Origin: Haemonchus contortus
Taxonomy: Eukaryota > Nematoda > Chromadorea > Rhabditida > Trichostrongylidae
Assembly (NCBI GenBank): GCA_000469685.2
Contig: LS997567.1
Span: 43,024,775 to 43,088,774 of the forward strand
Direction: 5' to 3'
Length of the DNA: 64,000 nucleotides
Shown one piece after another: positions 24,613 through 36,887 of the stretch (positions within the stretch are counted from its first letter, which is position 1; every line of letters begins with the position of its first letter). The notes beneath the pieces are model-generated. The model was given only the letters and a program-made list of their open reading frames with translations. It was not told the DNA's origin and did not search any database. The position numbers were made by a program, and so were the translations under genes.

Positions 24613-27600
24613 ATGAGAGTCAAACGCTACGGATATTCCGTCGACAATAAACTAAGAGAGAAGATGGAATCTGTCCAGGTAAACTTTCGTCGTACAATGC
24701 ATGACTTGCAATCGCTTCCGTGAGCAAAGCCACAGACGCAACTGGCGTACATTGGACGTGTGCTGCATTTCGGATGACTTTTTTTTCTCGATAAAGTACC
24801 TCTCAAAGCATACAACATATTACTGTTCCAGTATGGCTATATGGTTAGTGCAGGAAGCTTTTTCGTATATAGCTGCGGTCATACTTTGCGAACATCTGTG
24901 GGTTGCTCTTTTGCAAAAGAAATAGTGCTCGCGCAGAAGAGACGGAGGACGGCTGGAATTTGTGATGGGGCGCTATATTTGAATGCTTTGCGAAGGTCCT
25001 GTAGTACAACCAACACACGCATGGCCAGGGACCAAACACCGGATCGACACTTGCGGAGGTCAACTAAGCTTCCATCCCCTTTGGCTCAGTTAATTGGTAC
25101 CAAACTCGTCTAGGAGAATGAAAGCTCTGAGTACATTGACTGATCATTGAGAACCATTGTGTAGGCGCACATGCATTCAAAACGCTACCATGATTTTAAA
25201 TAAAAGTCGAATGCATATCGCACTCCATAAATGAGGTAAGCACCAAAGACTACCACTGTGATCCCCTTGAGAATCTTTACCACTGGGATCTTTTTGAGAA
25301 AGACTCAAAAAGGGGTATGGCCGACCAAGTTTCACGCATACATTGTACCAGTCAATGGCGATGGAGCGCCACCCTTCATTCCATCACTATAAGTTCATTC
25401 CGAGCTGGGCACGTACGTTACTGATAAAACGTGATAAGTGTTTACTTCGGCCGTCCAGTTTATACGTTACTTTGATCTTTTTGTCCTGTTTACCATCTTA
25501 AAGTAGCGTTCATTGGCCCATACAATAACACCAGTTTGTTACATAGTTGTGTCGTTTTTTTTTGAACTGCAATATTTTCTGTAAAATTTTATGTTCTCAT
25601 ACTACTCGACAAGCATTAATCTACATTAAAAATGGTATGATTTCCTTCAGTAAAATTTATGGTTCGGGGTTGGACTTTGAGCTCAGAATTGGGAGGTTGT
25701 GTTCATTCCCTATTTTCTGTTTCCACGTGTTCCGACCCTACTATTTACTGTTTCGTTACGAACAACAAAGTTTACATGAGTTCCCTGCTTCTCAATTCAC
25801 AAGGCTGCCATAATTAGGCCCGCGTCCGTCAAGCCCGCGGTGATGAGGGCGCAACGGAGGATCCCAGCTTTGCATATAAGCCCAAGCGGTCGAGTGGAGT
25901 CGCCAAGTTGTTGAAGTTGGCGTTCGTTTTTGAAGTCGGCGTTGGTGATGGCGGAGCACTATGAATCTAGGTCCACGAGGCCCAAAAGACGGCTAACAAA
26001 GCAACGATCACGAGGTCTCGATGCTCTACTGGTAGCGAACCTCCCCATAAAGTAGCGCATGCTCCTTGGCCTATTTGGTCGGTGCCTCAAGCTAGCTCAT
26101 GCCGAGGAAGACGACTGCGGAGTGTGGGTGATCACAAAACCCGCCGTACGCCAATCAGCCTATGTTGGGCGGTTCGTTCGGGCTGGCACCCTCCGACCAT
26201 CAACGACCTGGTGGTGAAGTGTCTGCTAAGCCAGGATCCGTTCCGCGAACCAAAAGTCCTCGCCTGCTTTCACACATTTTGTAAGGCTTGTCTCGCAGGA
26301 CAGATTGATTCTGTTGAACGCATTATTTACCCACAGTGCCACAAAGACACGACTAAGCGCACAACTCGGCCTTGTCTCCCTCCACTCCGACCATGGACTT
26401 GAGGCAGCCTATCTCGCCCTAACATAATTGATGACAAAGGATTGTTTTTTGGCTCTCCTAGTTCTACTTCATCATCTCCTCCGCTTTCTGACTCGCCTTG
26501 TTATCAGAACTCTAACACAACCACTCGCTGCTACCAACCATTGGTGAGGGGGTTACCTTCAATCTTCTCCCGCAAAAGACGTCTTCACTGGTTCGATGAA
26601 TTTATCCGAATTAACAACTACACAATAACAATATGACATCATAATAATAGTAGCGAATATGAAACTGGCGACGTTGCGTAGAAGTCGGTGGCGGGAACGA
26701 TGTGGAGTCGTAGCAGGACGAGGCAGCCGACCTGCACGCTGGTCGTATCCTCAAATACAGCTCGATGCCCTTCTCCTCTCGCTTGTCACCGCCTGTAATC
26801 AGCAGAATCATCGGAGCCAAGAAAGCTGCAATGAAGGAGTCACCTTCGATCTGTCCCTTGCCGCATGATTACTAATAACTCTTACACTTCCATACTTCTA
26901 TCAGACCTATCTTAGAGGACAAGGCGCAAACTTGTATATAGGCTGACTGCTGCAATTCATTGAATAGGCCACATACGCTACTGTTCTGAATGCGAGTCGA
27001 ACGCGCGGCTCATCCTGTAAACGGGTTAGGTTAACTCCGAAAATGTTTTTTATTGATTTCGTGCAACCATAAACAAGTTCATCGAGGAATTAGGTAAATT
27101 TTTGAATAAGAGTACAGTCAGACCTATGCATATGCAATGACAAGAGATCCACTGTTGGAGGCCCTAAATTCTCGGCGTGGGCTGTAAACATATTTTTTAA
27201 AAAGTTGCCTAGAGATCGAACACCACTGTACGGACGTCAGAGTGCTTATTCATAAGGCTTTTCGAGTTCTTTGAACAAGCCGTTTAACATCTGAAGATGT
27301 TTTTTCTCGGCGCTGCACAGATAAAATTCCTTCAGTTGGATTGATTGTGGTCGAACGCGGTCAAGTTCCACCCTCCCTTTATCTTTTGATCGGATCGATA
27401 AATCGCTCTTTATAGACAGAGTTATTACAATTTCTGAGCTCTATTGGTCTTTAGTACATATGATCAACATCATTTACCATTAAAGTTCCCACCCCACCCC
27501 ACCCCCCTCTCCCCCTTTTTTTTCATAGAGACCTTGACAGGGGTTTGGTAGATGTGCATGAAAGAGTTTGAAATTCAAGTTCAAGAGTTATAAAAAATCA

Positions 27601-30600
27601 AAGAATAGAAGGGTGTCTTTTTTTTACGTTAATCGATCGTGTTTCGGAATGCGCTCATGCCTTCAACTTCCACTCGGAATCGTAGAAGAGTTTGAACGGG
27701 TATTAGGCCACCACAGTGATTCCCGGGCCCGGGCCAATACAAAGAAGTGGTACCTATTTTTTTTTAAATAAGTCGCCTCCAGCTAGTCAACCACGGGGGA
27801 TAAGAGATTAGGTTAGCTCGGAAATGTATCGATCCGGATCTGGTCCTCGGACGATGAGCGTGGTAGTCCATCGCTTGGTGTTATTCCATCACCGCGCAAC
27901 TTTGATAGAATTTAAATCACAACAGAATAGTATTAATAACACGAAGTCTTTAAACATTGTCAACAACATATGGGCTTTTAAGTTCGTCTAGAACAACGAT
28001 AATTACCAAGGTAACCACAAGAGCGCGTTAAACATTTCAGCTGAATTCCTGTTGTAAAGGCTTCCAGCTCTTCGCTGTACTTCGATTCAAAAAAAATGAA
28101 TAATTATTAGACAACGAACGTTTAAAAATCATCAAACTTCTAATCCTAGCCCTCAGTTGATATAAATAAAGTGGATAGCCTTTGCTCCTTCGCATTTTCA
28201 TACGCCGCTTGCCCACCAACGTCATGTAACATGAATTATGCTGCTAGGGGCCGGCACCAGGGCGGTCCCATAACGAAGTTCGGTCGTCAGTAATGCAAGT
28301 CGACAACTTTGTCATATGCCGCATTGCTGAACTTCGTCTATTCATCGGGTTATGCTGCTTAAGTACAATTTGTCTAAAGTAAAAGCTTTTGTTGAGGTCT
28401 TTCTTAGTCAACTAATTCATTGTGATTCTTTTTTGTTGATATTTATACGCCGCTCGTGTTGATGACTAACCCGTTGTTTCGCCATCATCGGAGATATCGC
28501 CCCGATATGACTAGTGCACAGTATCATCACTAATCTGAATTTGTTACCATCTCTTTCGTTATTTTTTCTGATCTTTAGTATGCTTTCATGACTAAGCACC
28601 ACGCCGTTGACGAGTGCTATTTAAACAGGTATAATTATTAGTAAAACACTGTTATAGACAAGTCCGACTTTTCGAGGTATGGATGATCACCATTACCTTA
28701 CAAGGCATAACTGTGGTGATCATGGTCTATCGGACTATAGAAGTACCCGTCTTAAAGGGATTAATTCCTCCGTGAGATTAACTTTATACAATATCAGTGG
28801 TCATATGACGAGTTTATGATTTATGTGCTACATTCTCAACTTTACATTACAGTTTCGGAATCAGAAAAAGGTAACAACGGTGCAAGTCGACAATGATTTC
28901 GATCCGAAGGGTAATCTTGGGGATGAATATCTTTGCGAATGCGAGGCTGTTCTTGATGTAAGTATTTTTTTACAGTTCTTTCATCCCTTGCTATTTTGCT
29001 TTTATTATTTTAGTTTCGTTCAAAAATACGTTACTCTTTGAAAACATATCAAAAAAAGACATTTCTAGTTTTTCCCCTCCGCTTTCGAAACACCGCAGGA
29101 ATTGGGAAATGTAGAACTGACTAGTAATGCTTACCCCATACTTCAAAAGTAATACTAGTAAGCTGTGTTCCCCTATATGTTTTTTACGGGTGATTTGACA
29201 TTATCATGAGAGATGTGGGAGAACTGTTGTAGGAGCCGCTAAATAAATGATTCAGAGGTGTGCATCAGCTCGGTGAAAATTTTTCAATTCCAATTACCAA
29301 ATACTTTTCAGAAATTCCTGAACTGGAACGAACATGAACAGCTCGATATTATGGAGCGAATTCTCAGTAAAATGAGCCACAACCAGTTGTTTGTCATGCA
29401 AAGATTCATTCAGCCTATGTTGCAACGTGACTTCATCGCATTGTTACCTCGTAAGACACGATTTCTTTTTTCCATTTTATGCCGATTTTTAATTTTATTA
29501 CGTATTTATACTCGATGTTGGCATTGATGCTCCCATTTCTTATGCTTTTTGTGACGTTATGGAAAGTATTCGAAGTAAGGGTGGGTAATACACAAAGTTG
29601 GGGCCGAGGAAACTGGTTTCTTGGTGGGCATTCTCTTCGATTTCTGTCCTACTTTCTGAACTAACTGAGGTTGAGAAGATCCCCTGCAATTGTTTTTTTA
29701 ACCTAAGCTACAACAAGGGAAGTCAATTCGTCCTCAGGGTGAGTGGATCTGTATTGAACCCTAAAATCTGGCTACAGGTGCCCTACAGTTTCTTAGTGGC
29801 TCATAAATTAAGCCCGATTGACGTTTGCTAATTCCATACAGTTACCGTCTAAGCTTACTCGTATCCGGTTGTTTACAAAAATCAATAGTGTTGTTTCCTG
29901 CTAGGAGTTTCATGGGTGCAGCAATTTCTCCCAAGACCCAGCTCCATTTCAGAACATTTGGCCGAGATGATCCTTTCGAATCTTGACGCACGAACCTTGG
30001 CTGCCTGTGAAGCGGTTAGTACGAGCTGGAGAAGCGTCCTGGCAAGGGGACAGTTGTGGCGGAAACTGATAGAACGTAATGTTCGGAAGGATAACATGTG
30101 GCGTGGATTGAGCGAAAAGAAGAAGTGGTCAGTTTTTTCGTTGTTTTTTGCTTTGTTTGTCCCATATGCTCGCTTTTCACATCGTTTGCACTCTATGTTT
30201 TTTTTTTCTTTTTGATTATCTCGCTGTTGCGCAAAGTATTCTTTTTCCTCTTGGATTCGATTACTGATCACCCAGAACTAATTATTTTGGTTTTGCTGCT
30301 CGCTCTACGGAAGCCACTAGAGTGTTATAGTGTGTCGTTATGCTAACTTATATTTGGCTTTTATAAAAATGAGTAGTAGTAGTAATAGTTATTAGTGGTC
30401 TGCGCAGACCTGAGCTTTTCTCCAGCCCTTTGCATTTGTCATTTCAAAAGTCAAAAACAAATTTCCAGAATGATTCATAAATTTCGTTGTCTAGATCCTC
30501 TTGGATCTTCAAGATCAAGGGAGTATCATTGTTGATCTAATTATTACTTTCAGGCGCAAGTATATCCTCGTCAGTAGGGATTGCGCAGCATGTGCTATTT

Positions 30601-33600
30601 GTGATTACTATCGAGTGAAGTACGATAGATTGCGAGGTACACCTGAAATGGTCATGATGCAACATCGCTTCTACAGGTATGTCATGCTCAATTCTGAGGG
30701 TATTCTTTGCTGACTTTGTTTCAATTTCTCATTTTCCCAAGCAATATGTAGTATCTCCCGTTGTTGAGATGAGTGAGAACTTCTATCGTTCTCTTGTGCA
30801 TATGTGTAAGCACCTGCACGGAAAAATCTCCCTTCTGTCATCCGATCGGAAGCACGTACTATTGTGTTTGTTTAAAGTAACGTTTTATAGGGAGTTGTTC
30901 CCGAAAGTGGTGGCTGACATTGACAAAATCGAATCCAACTGGCGCAAGGGAGTGTACAAATTGAGCAGTATTAACTGCCGCTCAGAGAACAGTAAAGGTT
31001 AGAGAATTGATTCATTTCCATGTCTTTCTTCGTGCTCGTTTTTTTTAATTCGATGAAAATAAAGGATGTTCTGTATTTCAGGCGTGTACTGTTTGCAATA
31101 CGATGATGAAAAGATCGTGTCAGGACTACGTGACAACGTCATAAAGGTGAATCTTGAGTTGCCTGTTTTTTCTTTATTTGTATCGGCCTTTTTTGTGGGT
31201 AGTACTCTATCTACTTGCTAGCGAGATTATTGTTTTCTATTCATTTTTATTCGAAAGTAATGACTACGAATAATTTAAAAACTACGTGATCAATACGCGG
31301 ACTGAGGAAAGGTGAACATGAAGATTAATTTAAACGTTTTTCTCAAAAAATCCTGCATGTGAGCGAATGCGCTAGTTTTAGTTTACTTTTTTTGCTCATG
31401 AATTTTGTAGTTCTGGAAAAAAAACAGACAATGCTGGTACCAAGGCCTTGATTGTATGAAAAATTAGTGAATTGCAAGAACCACCATACGTAATACTCTT
31501 CTAGTTTTCAATATTTTTAGGTATGGAATCGGGCAGATTTGAGCTGTGAACGGGTGCTATCTGGTCATACGGGTTCCGTATTGTGTCTTCAATACGATGA
31601 AAGAGTAATAATATCGGGTGAGTATGTTGATCACTAAGAGATTTTTTTTTGGTGGACCATGAAAACCTTTACCGTTCGTACCCATTTATTATACATACAT
31701 ATATATTTTCGAACATGTTGTTCAGGTTCCTCTGACGCCACAGTCCGTGTCTGGGATGTCGCAACGGGAGAGTGCTTGAATACATTGATTCATCATTGCG
31801 AAGCTGTACTACATTTGAGATTCAACGATGGAATTATGGTTACATGGTATGCTTATCAGCATTAGTCCTTTATTTTTTAATCCCTTTTTCCTGCTCGTGG
31901 TACCTCTGCTGTTTCTTGGAAATACTTTCTGAAAAGATTTTCCTGCCTACATCTGAGAATAGAGGCAGAAGCGTTGGTAGTGATGATGTAGCGTAAAGCA
32001 TTCGGAATGCAAGTGTACGCATGTAGTTTCAGTGGAACCCGTACAACTTTGATGATTATGACAACAAAGGGACCAGTTCTAGTTGGCCTTAATAAAACTG
32101 GTTTCGATTTACACAGTGTCTACGTCATCCATTGTCAAGTTGTTTTATTCAGCTCGAAAGATCGTTCGATTGCGGTTTGGGACATGGTGTCACCGAGGGA
32201 AATTAACCTCCGACGGGTCCTAGTTGGACATCGTGCAGCAGTGAATGTCGTCGATTTCGATGACCGATATATAGTCAGCGCATCTGGGGATCGAACAATC
32301 AAGGTAATTGTGCTATGTGAAGGTTTTCATTCTTGAATGGCAAGGTTTCCAAGTCTATTGATTCACTTTTACTTCATTTGCTTTGAACGGTCTCACTTAT
32401 CTGTTTATCCTGTTAGAGAAGTACCTCTGCCAATTCATCGTGAACAGAAGGCCCTTCAACGAAAAGAACAAAGAAGGTGGTGAGGTGAAGGAGGTTGAGA
32501 AATAGTGATGTTTTTAGGTGTGGTCTGCCGATAATCTGGAGTTTGTACGTACTCTTTCCGGTCACAAGCGTGGCATAGCCTGTTTACAGTATCGAGGCAG
32601 GCTTGTCGTATCTGGTTCTAGCGACAATTCCATTAGGTAAACTAGTTATCGTAAAGGGATTTTAACATCTTCAAACTTTGCTGTTCAAGGTTGTGGGATA
32701 TTCATTCGGGTGTTTGTTTGCGAGTATTGGAAGGTCACGAAGAGTTGGTGCGATGCATTCGATTTGATGACAAGCGTATCGTTTCCGGTGCTTATGATGG
32801 GTAAGTGTATTGATGATGTATTCAACAGCTGAAGCTTTACTTGAAACCCCTTCATTTACTATTCCTATTTTAGTAAGATTCGTGTCTGGGATCTGGAAGC
32901 AGCTCTAGATCCTCGTTCTTCGCCAAGTTCGCTGTGCCTTAGCACTTTGGTGGTAAGTTTTTTTTCCTATTATTTTGCTATCTGGCCTTACTATTCTTTG
33001 AGATTTTCTTCTTCATTATTGTATGCACAATTACACTTCTGTAAAAGCCCGCAAATGAATGTGTTTTTGTGAAAGACAGTGAAATTAGAGCACTTCTAAC
33101 TTTTCATAACGTTATTAAAAGCTAACCTCCGTATAAGGTTGATTTAGATTGTTGTGGTAACTAGTAGTTTGATAGCTCTGAGGTCAAATTAAGAACTTAA
33201 TTGAATGTATTACAAGTCAGCTTAACCAAAAATTGATATTTCAGCAACACACTGGACGCGTGTTCCGTCTTCAGTTCGACGATTTCCAAATTGTCAGCAG
33301 CTCCCATGATGACACTATCCTCATCTGGGATTTTCTTGTTGAGCCGGATGTCCCACCGTCGCCCCCGACCACATCCACTGATCCGTTATTGGAGCCCTCA
33401 ATGGGATCGGTAGCGATTCCATCAAGTTCCACTGAACGAACTTCTGGAGGTGGCGGTGATGGTCCAAGCCCTCCAGGGAGCCCGAAATTGCCGATATACG
33501 CGCACCCTGGCCCCAGCACGTCGTATGGGGCATTGTTCGAACCATTCGTGGATAGCGATGCTGTCGGAACGGCTCTGAGGCAGTACGAAGTGAATCTTCC

Positions 33601-34099
33601 AACGGCAAGTTTTTGAAATTATTTGATTGAATATATGATAGTACAGTTTTTTATTGCTTCGGGTAGCTTTTTCTGTGGGGTATTAAGGACGAGCCGAATT
33701 ATCGACGGATCAGCACCCGAATTACTAAAATTTTTTCAGCAAATTTTTCCTTCTCTTTCATACGGTGCCTATGTGATTCCTACAGCCCTAGGTAGCTCTT
33801 GCTTGGCTTCTTCATTATTGATGGTCGAAATTTTTATTTACTGCTTGCAAGGCTCGATTGCACCCTCTGAAGAACATTTTTTTATTTGAATATTCTTTTC
33901 GTCTAGTGTTTTCAAGTGACATTCATTATTTTAGAGCTCTGGCACGGCGAGTGGCATTGAAGAACATTCAAATGAACCGGTTCAAGTCGATTCATCGTCA
34001 GACGATGAAGAGGCGTTGGAGGTAGTTGCGGGTGCTGGAAATCGGCAGGCAGGCCGAGCTCCTCCCGCTAGTCCTGAACCTTACGATAGAGGCGGATGA
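24613..34099 (+). CDS. lin-23: F-box/WD40 substrate receptor of SCF ubiquitin ligase (beta-TrCP)
   Basis: Exons: 24613-24678 (tentative start), 28853-28957, 29312-29450, 29905-30127, 30554-30676, 30891-30997, 31082-31146, 31521-31617, 31736-31856, 32153-32303, 32518-32636, 32690-32800, 32874-32952, 33245-33604, 33935-34099. All phases join, giving about 676 residues, close to C. elegans LIN-23. Order: a dimerisation region ([25 protein letters not shown]), an F-box ([28 protein letters not shown]), then seven WD repeats ending IKVW, VRVWD, IAVWD, IKVW, IRLWD, IRVWD and ILIWD, and a Pro/Ser-rich then acidic tail. In the family the F-box binds SKP1 and the WD propeller binds phosphodegron substrates such as beta-catenin. 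Oddities: the last intron uses a GC donor (ACG|GCAAGT at 33605); exon 4 could start at 29953 instead; intron 1 is 4.2 kb. The first exon rests only on splice signals and phase. Confidence 0.93.
26205..26640 (+). pseudogene. RING-finger fragment, TRIM-NHL-like, decayed
   Basis: The frame at 26205-26360 reads [20 protein letters not shown], then HTFCKACL, and ends [10 protein letters not shown]. This is the layout of a TRIM-type RING (C-x2-C, then PKVL-C-H-FC-x2-CL, then CPxC). Two zinc ligands are lost: Ser for the second Cys (KCLLSQ) and Tyr for the Cys of CPQC. A shifted frame then gives an SHCGLE-like/[13 protein letters not shown] segment and, after another shift, [16 protein letters not shown]. 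It looks like an intron-poor duplicated or retroposed gene piece. TRIM-NHL (ncl-1/nhl-type) ancestry is inferred from the RING spacing and HTFC core only. Confidence 0.6.
27484..27524. repeat. C-rich/T-rich low-complexity run
   Basis: CCCAC repeats followed by CCCTCTCCCCC and a T run, inside the lin-23 first intron. It is not coding. Confidence 0.75.
28648..28742. repeat. imperfect foldback in lin-23 intron 1
   Basis: GTCCGA and GATGATCACCA on the left pair with TGGTGATCATGG and TCGGAC on the right, with mismatches, around a centre near 28695. The arms are about 40 bases. It could be a minor foldback repeat or a structured intron segment just upstream of the exon at 28853. Confidence 0.5.
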
Positions 34100-36239
34100 C
34101 TACTGCGTTATATCCCGTAAGTTCAGGTTTTTTGAGACTTTTCTGGTTTTTCTTCTGTTCTTTAGCTTATGGCGTCCTCTCATGCTTGGTCCATCAGACT
34201 CTTGTATTAAGAAATGCTCCCTGTTGTGATCTGGGCTCCAAATATACAAAAAGTTTTGCTGTCGTCTCTATTTTGTTGTTTTGTATACTGTTATGAAATC
34301 ACCTTGTCTGCTCGCTGCAAAGAGAGATTAACGAGTGCTAATTAGCTACTTTTTGGTTTTGAGCTTCTGTTAGAGAATTCTTCAATGTTTTTGAGCGGCT
34401 AGTGTGCCATTGATGTAGGAATCACCTGTCGTCCCGTTGTCAAGGGAAGACCATCGCGCTAACGCTACGGGTGCTCATTTGATCCCGAGGGATCCAGTCG
34501 GCAACTGCCTTGGTCCAACGTTCATCATAGGGTCGGCGTAGGAATAGGTATACGATGAACGTTAAAAACGGAGTCGATGCTTGTTGCTCTGTAGATGTAG
34601 CCGGATAAAAGGTTCTGGTAGCAAATGAGGCGAGATTTGATCTAGGGACTATGTATGTTGCAGCGTCACCACTTGTCACTAGCTTCGGCCATCCTCTGGC
34701 TTGGGGTATTCACAAAGTTCTTGAGTAGCTTAGTTTTATTTCTTAATTACTTATAATTTAGATGGTGGTGTCGATTCATATTTTTGCGTTGCTCACGCGA
34801 TATGGTTGGCGGTGTCATTTCTGCCCCATGATATGCGTCCACACATGTTTGTTATAATGCTTTTCGTTTTGATTGTATAGTTAATTTTACGGATGAGGAG
34901 ACATATTTGTGAAGTTGGGGGAAAATGTGATGTTATACCTCTGCACATAAATATGAGCCTCTAAATTCCGCTACTCTCGGTGTTCGGTGAAGTTTTCCTT
35001 TGTCTTTTTTTTTATCATTTTATCAAGTTACTTTCTGTTTTGAAGTCATTCATTACGTCTTTGATGTCTTGATACATCAGAACATTGAAATGTTCCATTC
35101 TAATATAATGGCATGTTTACCTTAGTAAACAGAAGCTTCTAGAACATAATGAAGAATCAGAATTTCCGCCCAAAAATGCACTTTGTTAATGTCTATTTAC
35201 ATTTTTATATGATGATAGGTTACTATTTCCATCTCTATTTTTTCTTGTAACATTTCAGTATCTGATACCCTGCAAAGTTTTTATTTGTCTTACTTTCATC
35301 AACAGATTTGTTAGTAGTTTTATTCACATGTAATATCGTTTTTTCATGTACATGTCTTCCTGTAGTACCAGTTTGTAAGTATCTGTCCCATACCTTATAA
35401 CAATGAAGAAGTTCTGTTTTCAATAGTTCATTCTTTTTTTCTTTCCTTGTGGTAATTCTTTTGTACTATTTCATTCTTGTATATCCCATTGTTTTTTTCC
35501 TATTTGGATGATGGAAGCTCTGGTTTTTCTTATCCTTACTATTTTTTCGTGTTACTGGGTGCTCTGTTCTGCTCCCAGTATATGTTGTCACAGAACGATG
35601 CCAAAAATAATATTTTCCTATCATTCTTTTATGTTACTAGTTACCTAACAGCCTAATCAACATCGAAACTATCAGCGCAGGCAAGAGAAGTTTTAGGTTA
35701 ATCATGTGGCATCATTAAATTTAATTAATCGTGTTAATGAACTCAATGGTAGGTTGTGAGTGTCATTAAGCTGTGACCCACCCGCAACACCTGATGCCGT
35801 TAATGAAACACGAAAGGAGTAACGGACCGATTCTATAGCGCAGTTCTTGAACATGTGAACGTAATCTCATTGAACCCAACCCTCCTCGGACAGTATTAAT
35901 AATGTAGAACGACACTTGGTAGTTCTGACAGACACCTGTCCTATAGTTTTACATTAAGCTCTTTACGCTCGCAGGGGTCTTTCAGAAGATGGCAGGGAAC
36001 GGGACTAGCGTTAAAGGTGCGTCTTCTATTGTGTAATACTGTTGCATTGTAATGTAAGAGAAAAATGTCAAAGGCGCATTTCCATCAATGCCAGGTCCCC
36101 AAAAATTAATAGGAAGGACGAGTGCCTACCCGTAGCTAGTGAATCGCGCGTTTTTCTGACCTCTGCAGGTTTTATACGCATCACGGCGAGGGGATAGGGT
36201 ATATCATCGAAAGCTATCCCCAGGTCCCTATGGGTCACT
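34100..36239. other. 3' flank of lin-23, gene-poor
   Basis: AT-rich sequence after the lin-23 stop. It holds a short RTE fragment (34470-34545) and an AT-rich stretch with no supported gene up to the first LTR-like repeat. The lin-23 polyadenylation signal was not pinned down. Confidence 0.4.
34470..34545 (-). pseudogene. RTE retrotransposon C-terminal snippet
   Basis: The minus strand reads RRPYDERWTKAVADWIPRDQ. The element at 39930-39980 carries the same block as [15 protein letters not shown]. This is therefore a short fragment of the same RTE family about 400 bases past the lin-23 stop. Both flanks are unrelated to the element. Confidence 0.7.
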
Positions 36240-36602
36240 TATCAAGTTATAAGTTGTACGGACTTATACCTGATGTGTAGCGGATCTAGGAACACTTCTG
36301 TATGGAAGAGTATGTATTTATATATGTTTATTATACAAGTAAATAACAAGAGAGGACAGAAGGGAGAAGACAGGACGAGAGGGCAGGTGATAGCCTAGAC
36401 AAAGGGTTGGAGTTAGCCTGGAGGCTAAGGGGACATCCGAGACCTCGACTCCATGAGGAGGTACCTTTTATACCATGGTTTCTACCTCAGTATTGGAAAC
36501 AGTAACAGGTGGCATGACGTGGTGTGTCGGCTTAGTTGATGAAACCCTGGCGGCTATCTCGAGCTTGGGCATGACCCAGCATAGCTGACCTATGACTCGA
36601 CA
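36240..36602 (-). mobile_element. LTR-like repeat, copy 1, probably a 3' LTR
   Basis: On the minus strand it starts TGTCGAGTCATAGG (36602) and ends CTTATAACTTGATA (36240). It carries a GTATAAAAGG TATA-type box, a following GAGTCGAGGTC start-site region and an ATAATAAAC polyadenylation-like signal. Copies 2 and 3 are at 40411-40767 and 44343-44706. Directly before its first base on the minus strand lies GGGGAATGGAGA, a polypurine tract, preceded by a GAGGACGAGCTTCTGG stretch resembling the pol C-terminus of Ty3/gypsy elements. This makes it the 3' LTR of an element whose interior lies to the right and has been broken up. Confidence 0.75.
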
Positions 36603-36887
36603 TCTCCATTCCCCAGAAGCTCGTCCTCGAGCTCTGAGGACCGATCCGTGTGATGTTATGCATTTGGTGAGAGATGTGATGTGCGGACATAGAGGAAATT
36701 ATGAGTCAGCAAAAAATTGCGAGAAAATTGAACTGCCAAACGAGAGAAGGTGTTGATACAGAATACAGGCTACCCTCACAAAAAGGCTAAAAAGCCAGTG
36801 CGCTACTCGTTCGAGAAAAAACTCTTCCCCGAGTCTGAATAATGAGAATTACATGGTGATGAATACAGGTGCGGAGGAAATGTATTA
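36603..36887 (-). mobile_element. LTR-retrotransposon interior remnant
   Basis: About 285 bases between the polypurine tract of LTR copy 1 and the mariner insertion. The last bases before the LTR (minus strand) can encode a Glu/Leu-rich end of a polyprotein (LEDELLGNGDV-like), as in Ty3/gypsy elements. Nothing longer is open. Confidence 0.45.

Larger units (their letters stand above)
24679..28852. other. long first intron of lin-23 with inserted debris
   Basis: If the first exon is right, this 4.2-kb stretch is an intron. It holds a diverged dispersed repeat (24990-25330, weakly like 16290-16450), a RING-finger fragment (26205-26640), a C-rich low-complexity run (27484-27524) and an imperfect foldback (28648-28742). 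No other lin-23 exon was found inside. Confidence 0.45.

Noticed and set aside
30679..30890. Open frame as an extra lin-23 exon (ending VTFYR just before ELFPK)
   Set aside because: The exon before it already ends in RFYR and joins the exon at 30891 in phase through good splice sites. This frame is intron read-through.
33271..33608. Minus-strand ORFs opposite the lin-23 C-terminal exon
   Set aside because: Antisense shadow of a Pro/Ser/Gly-rich exon.
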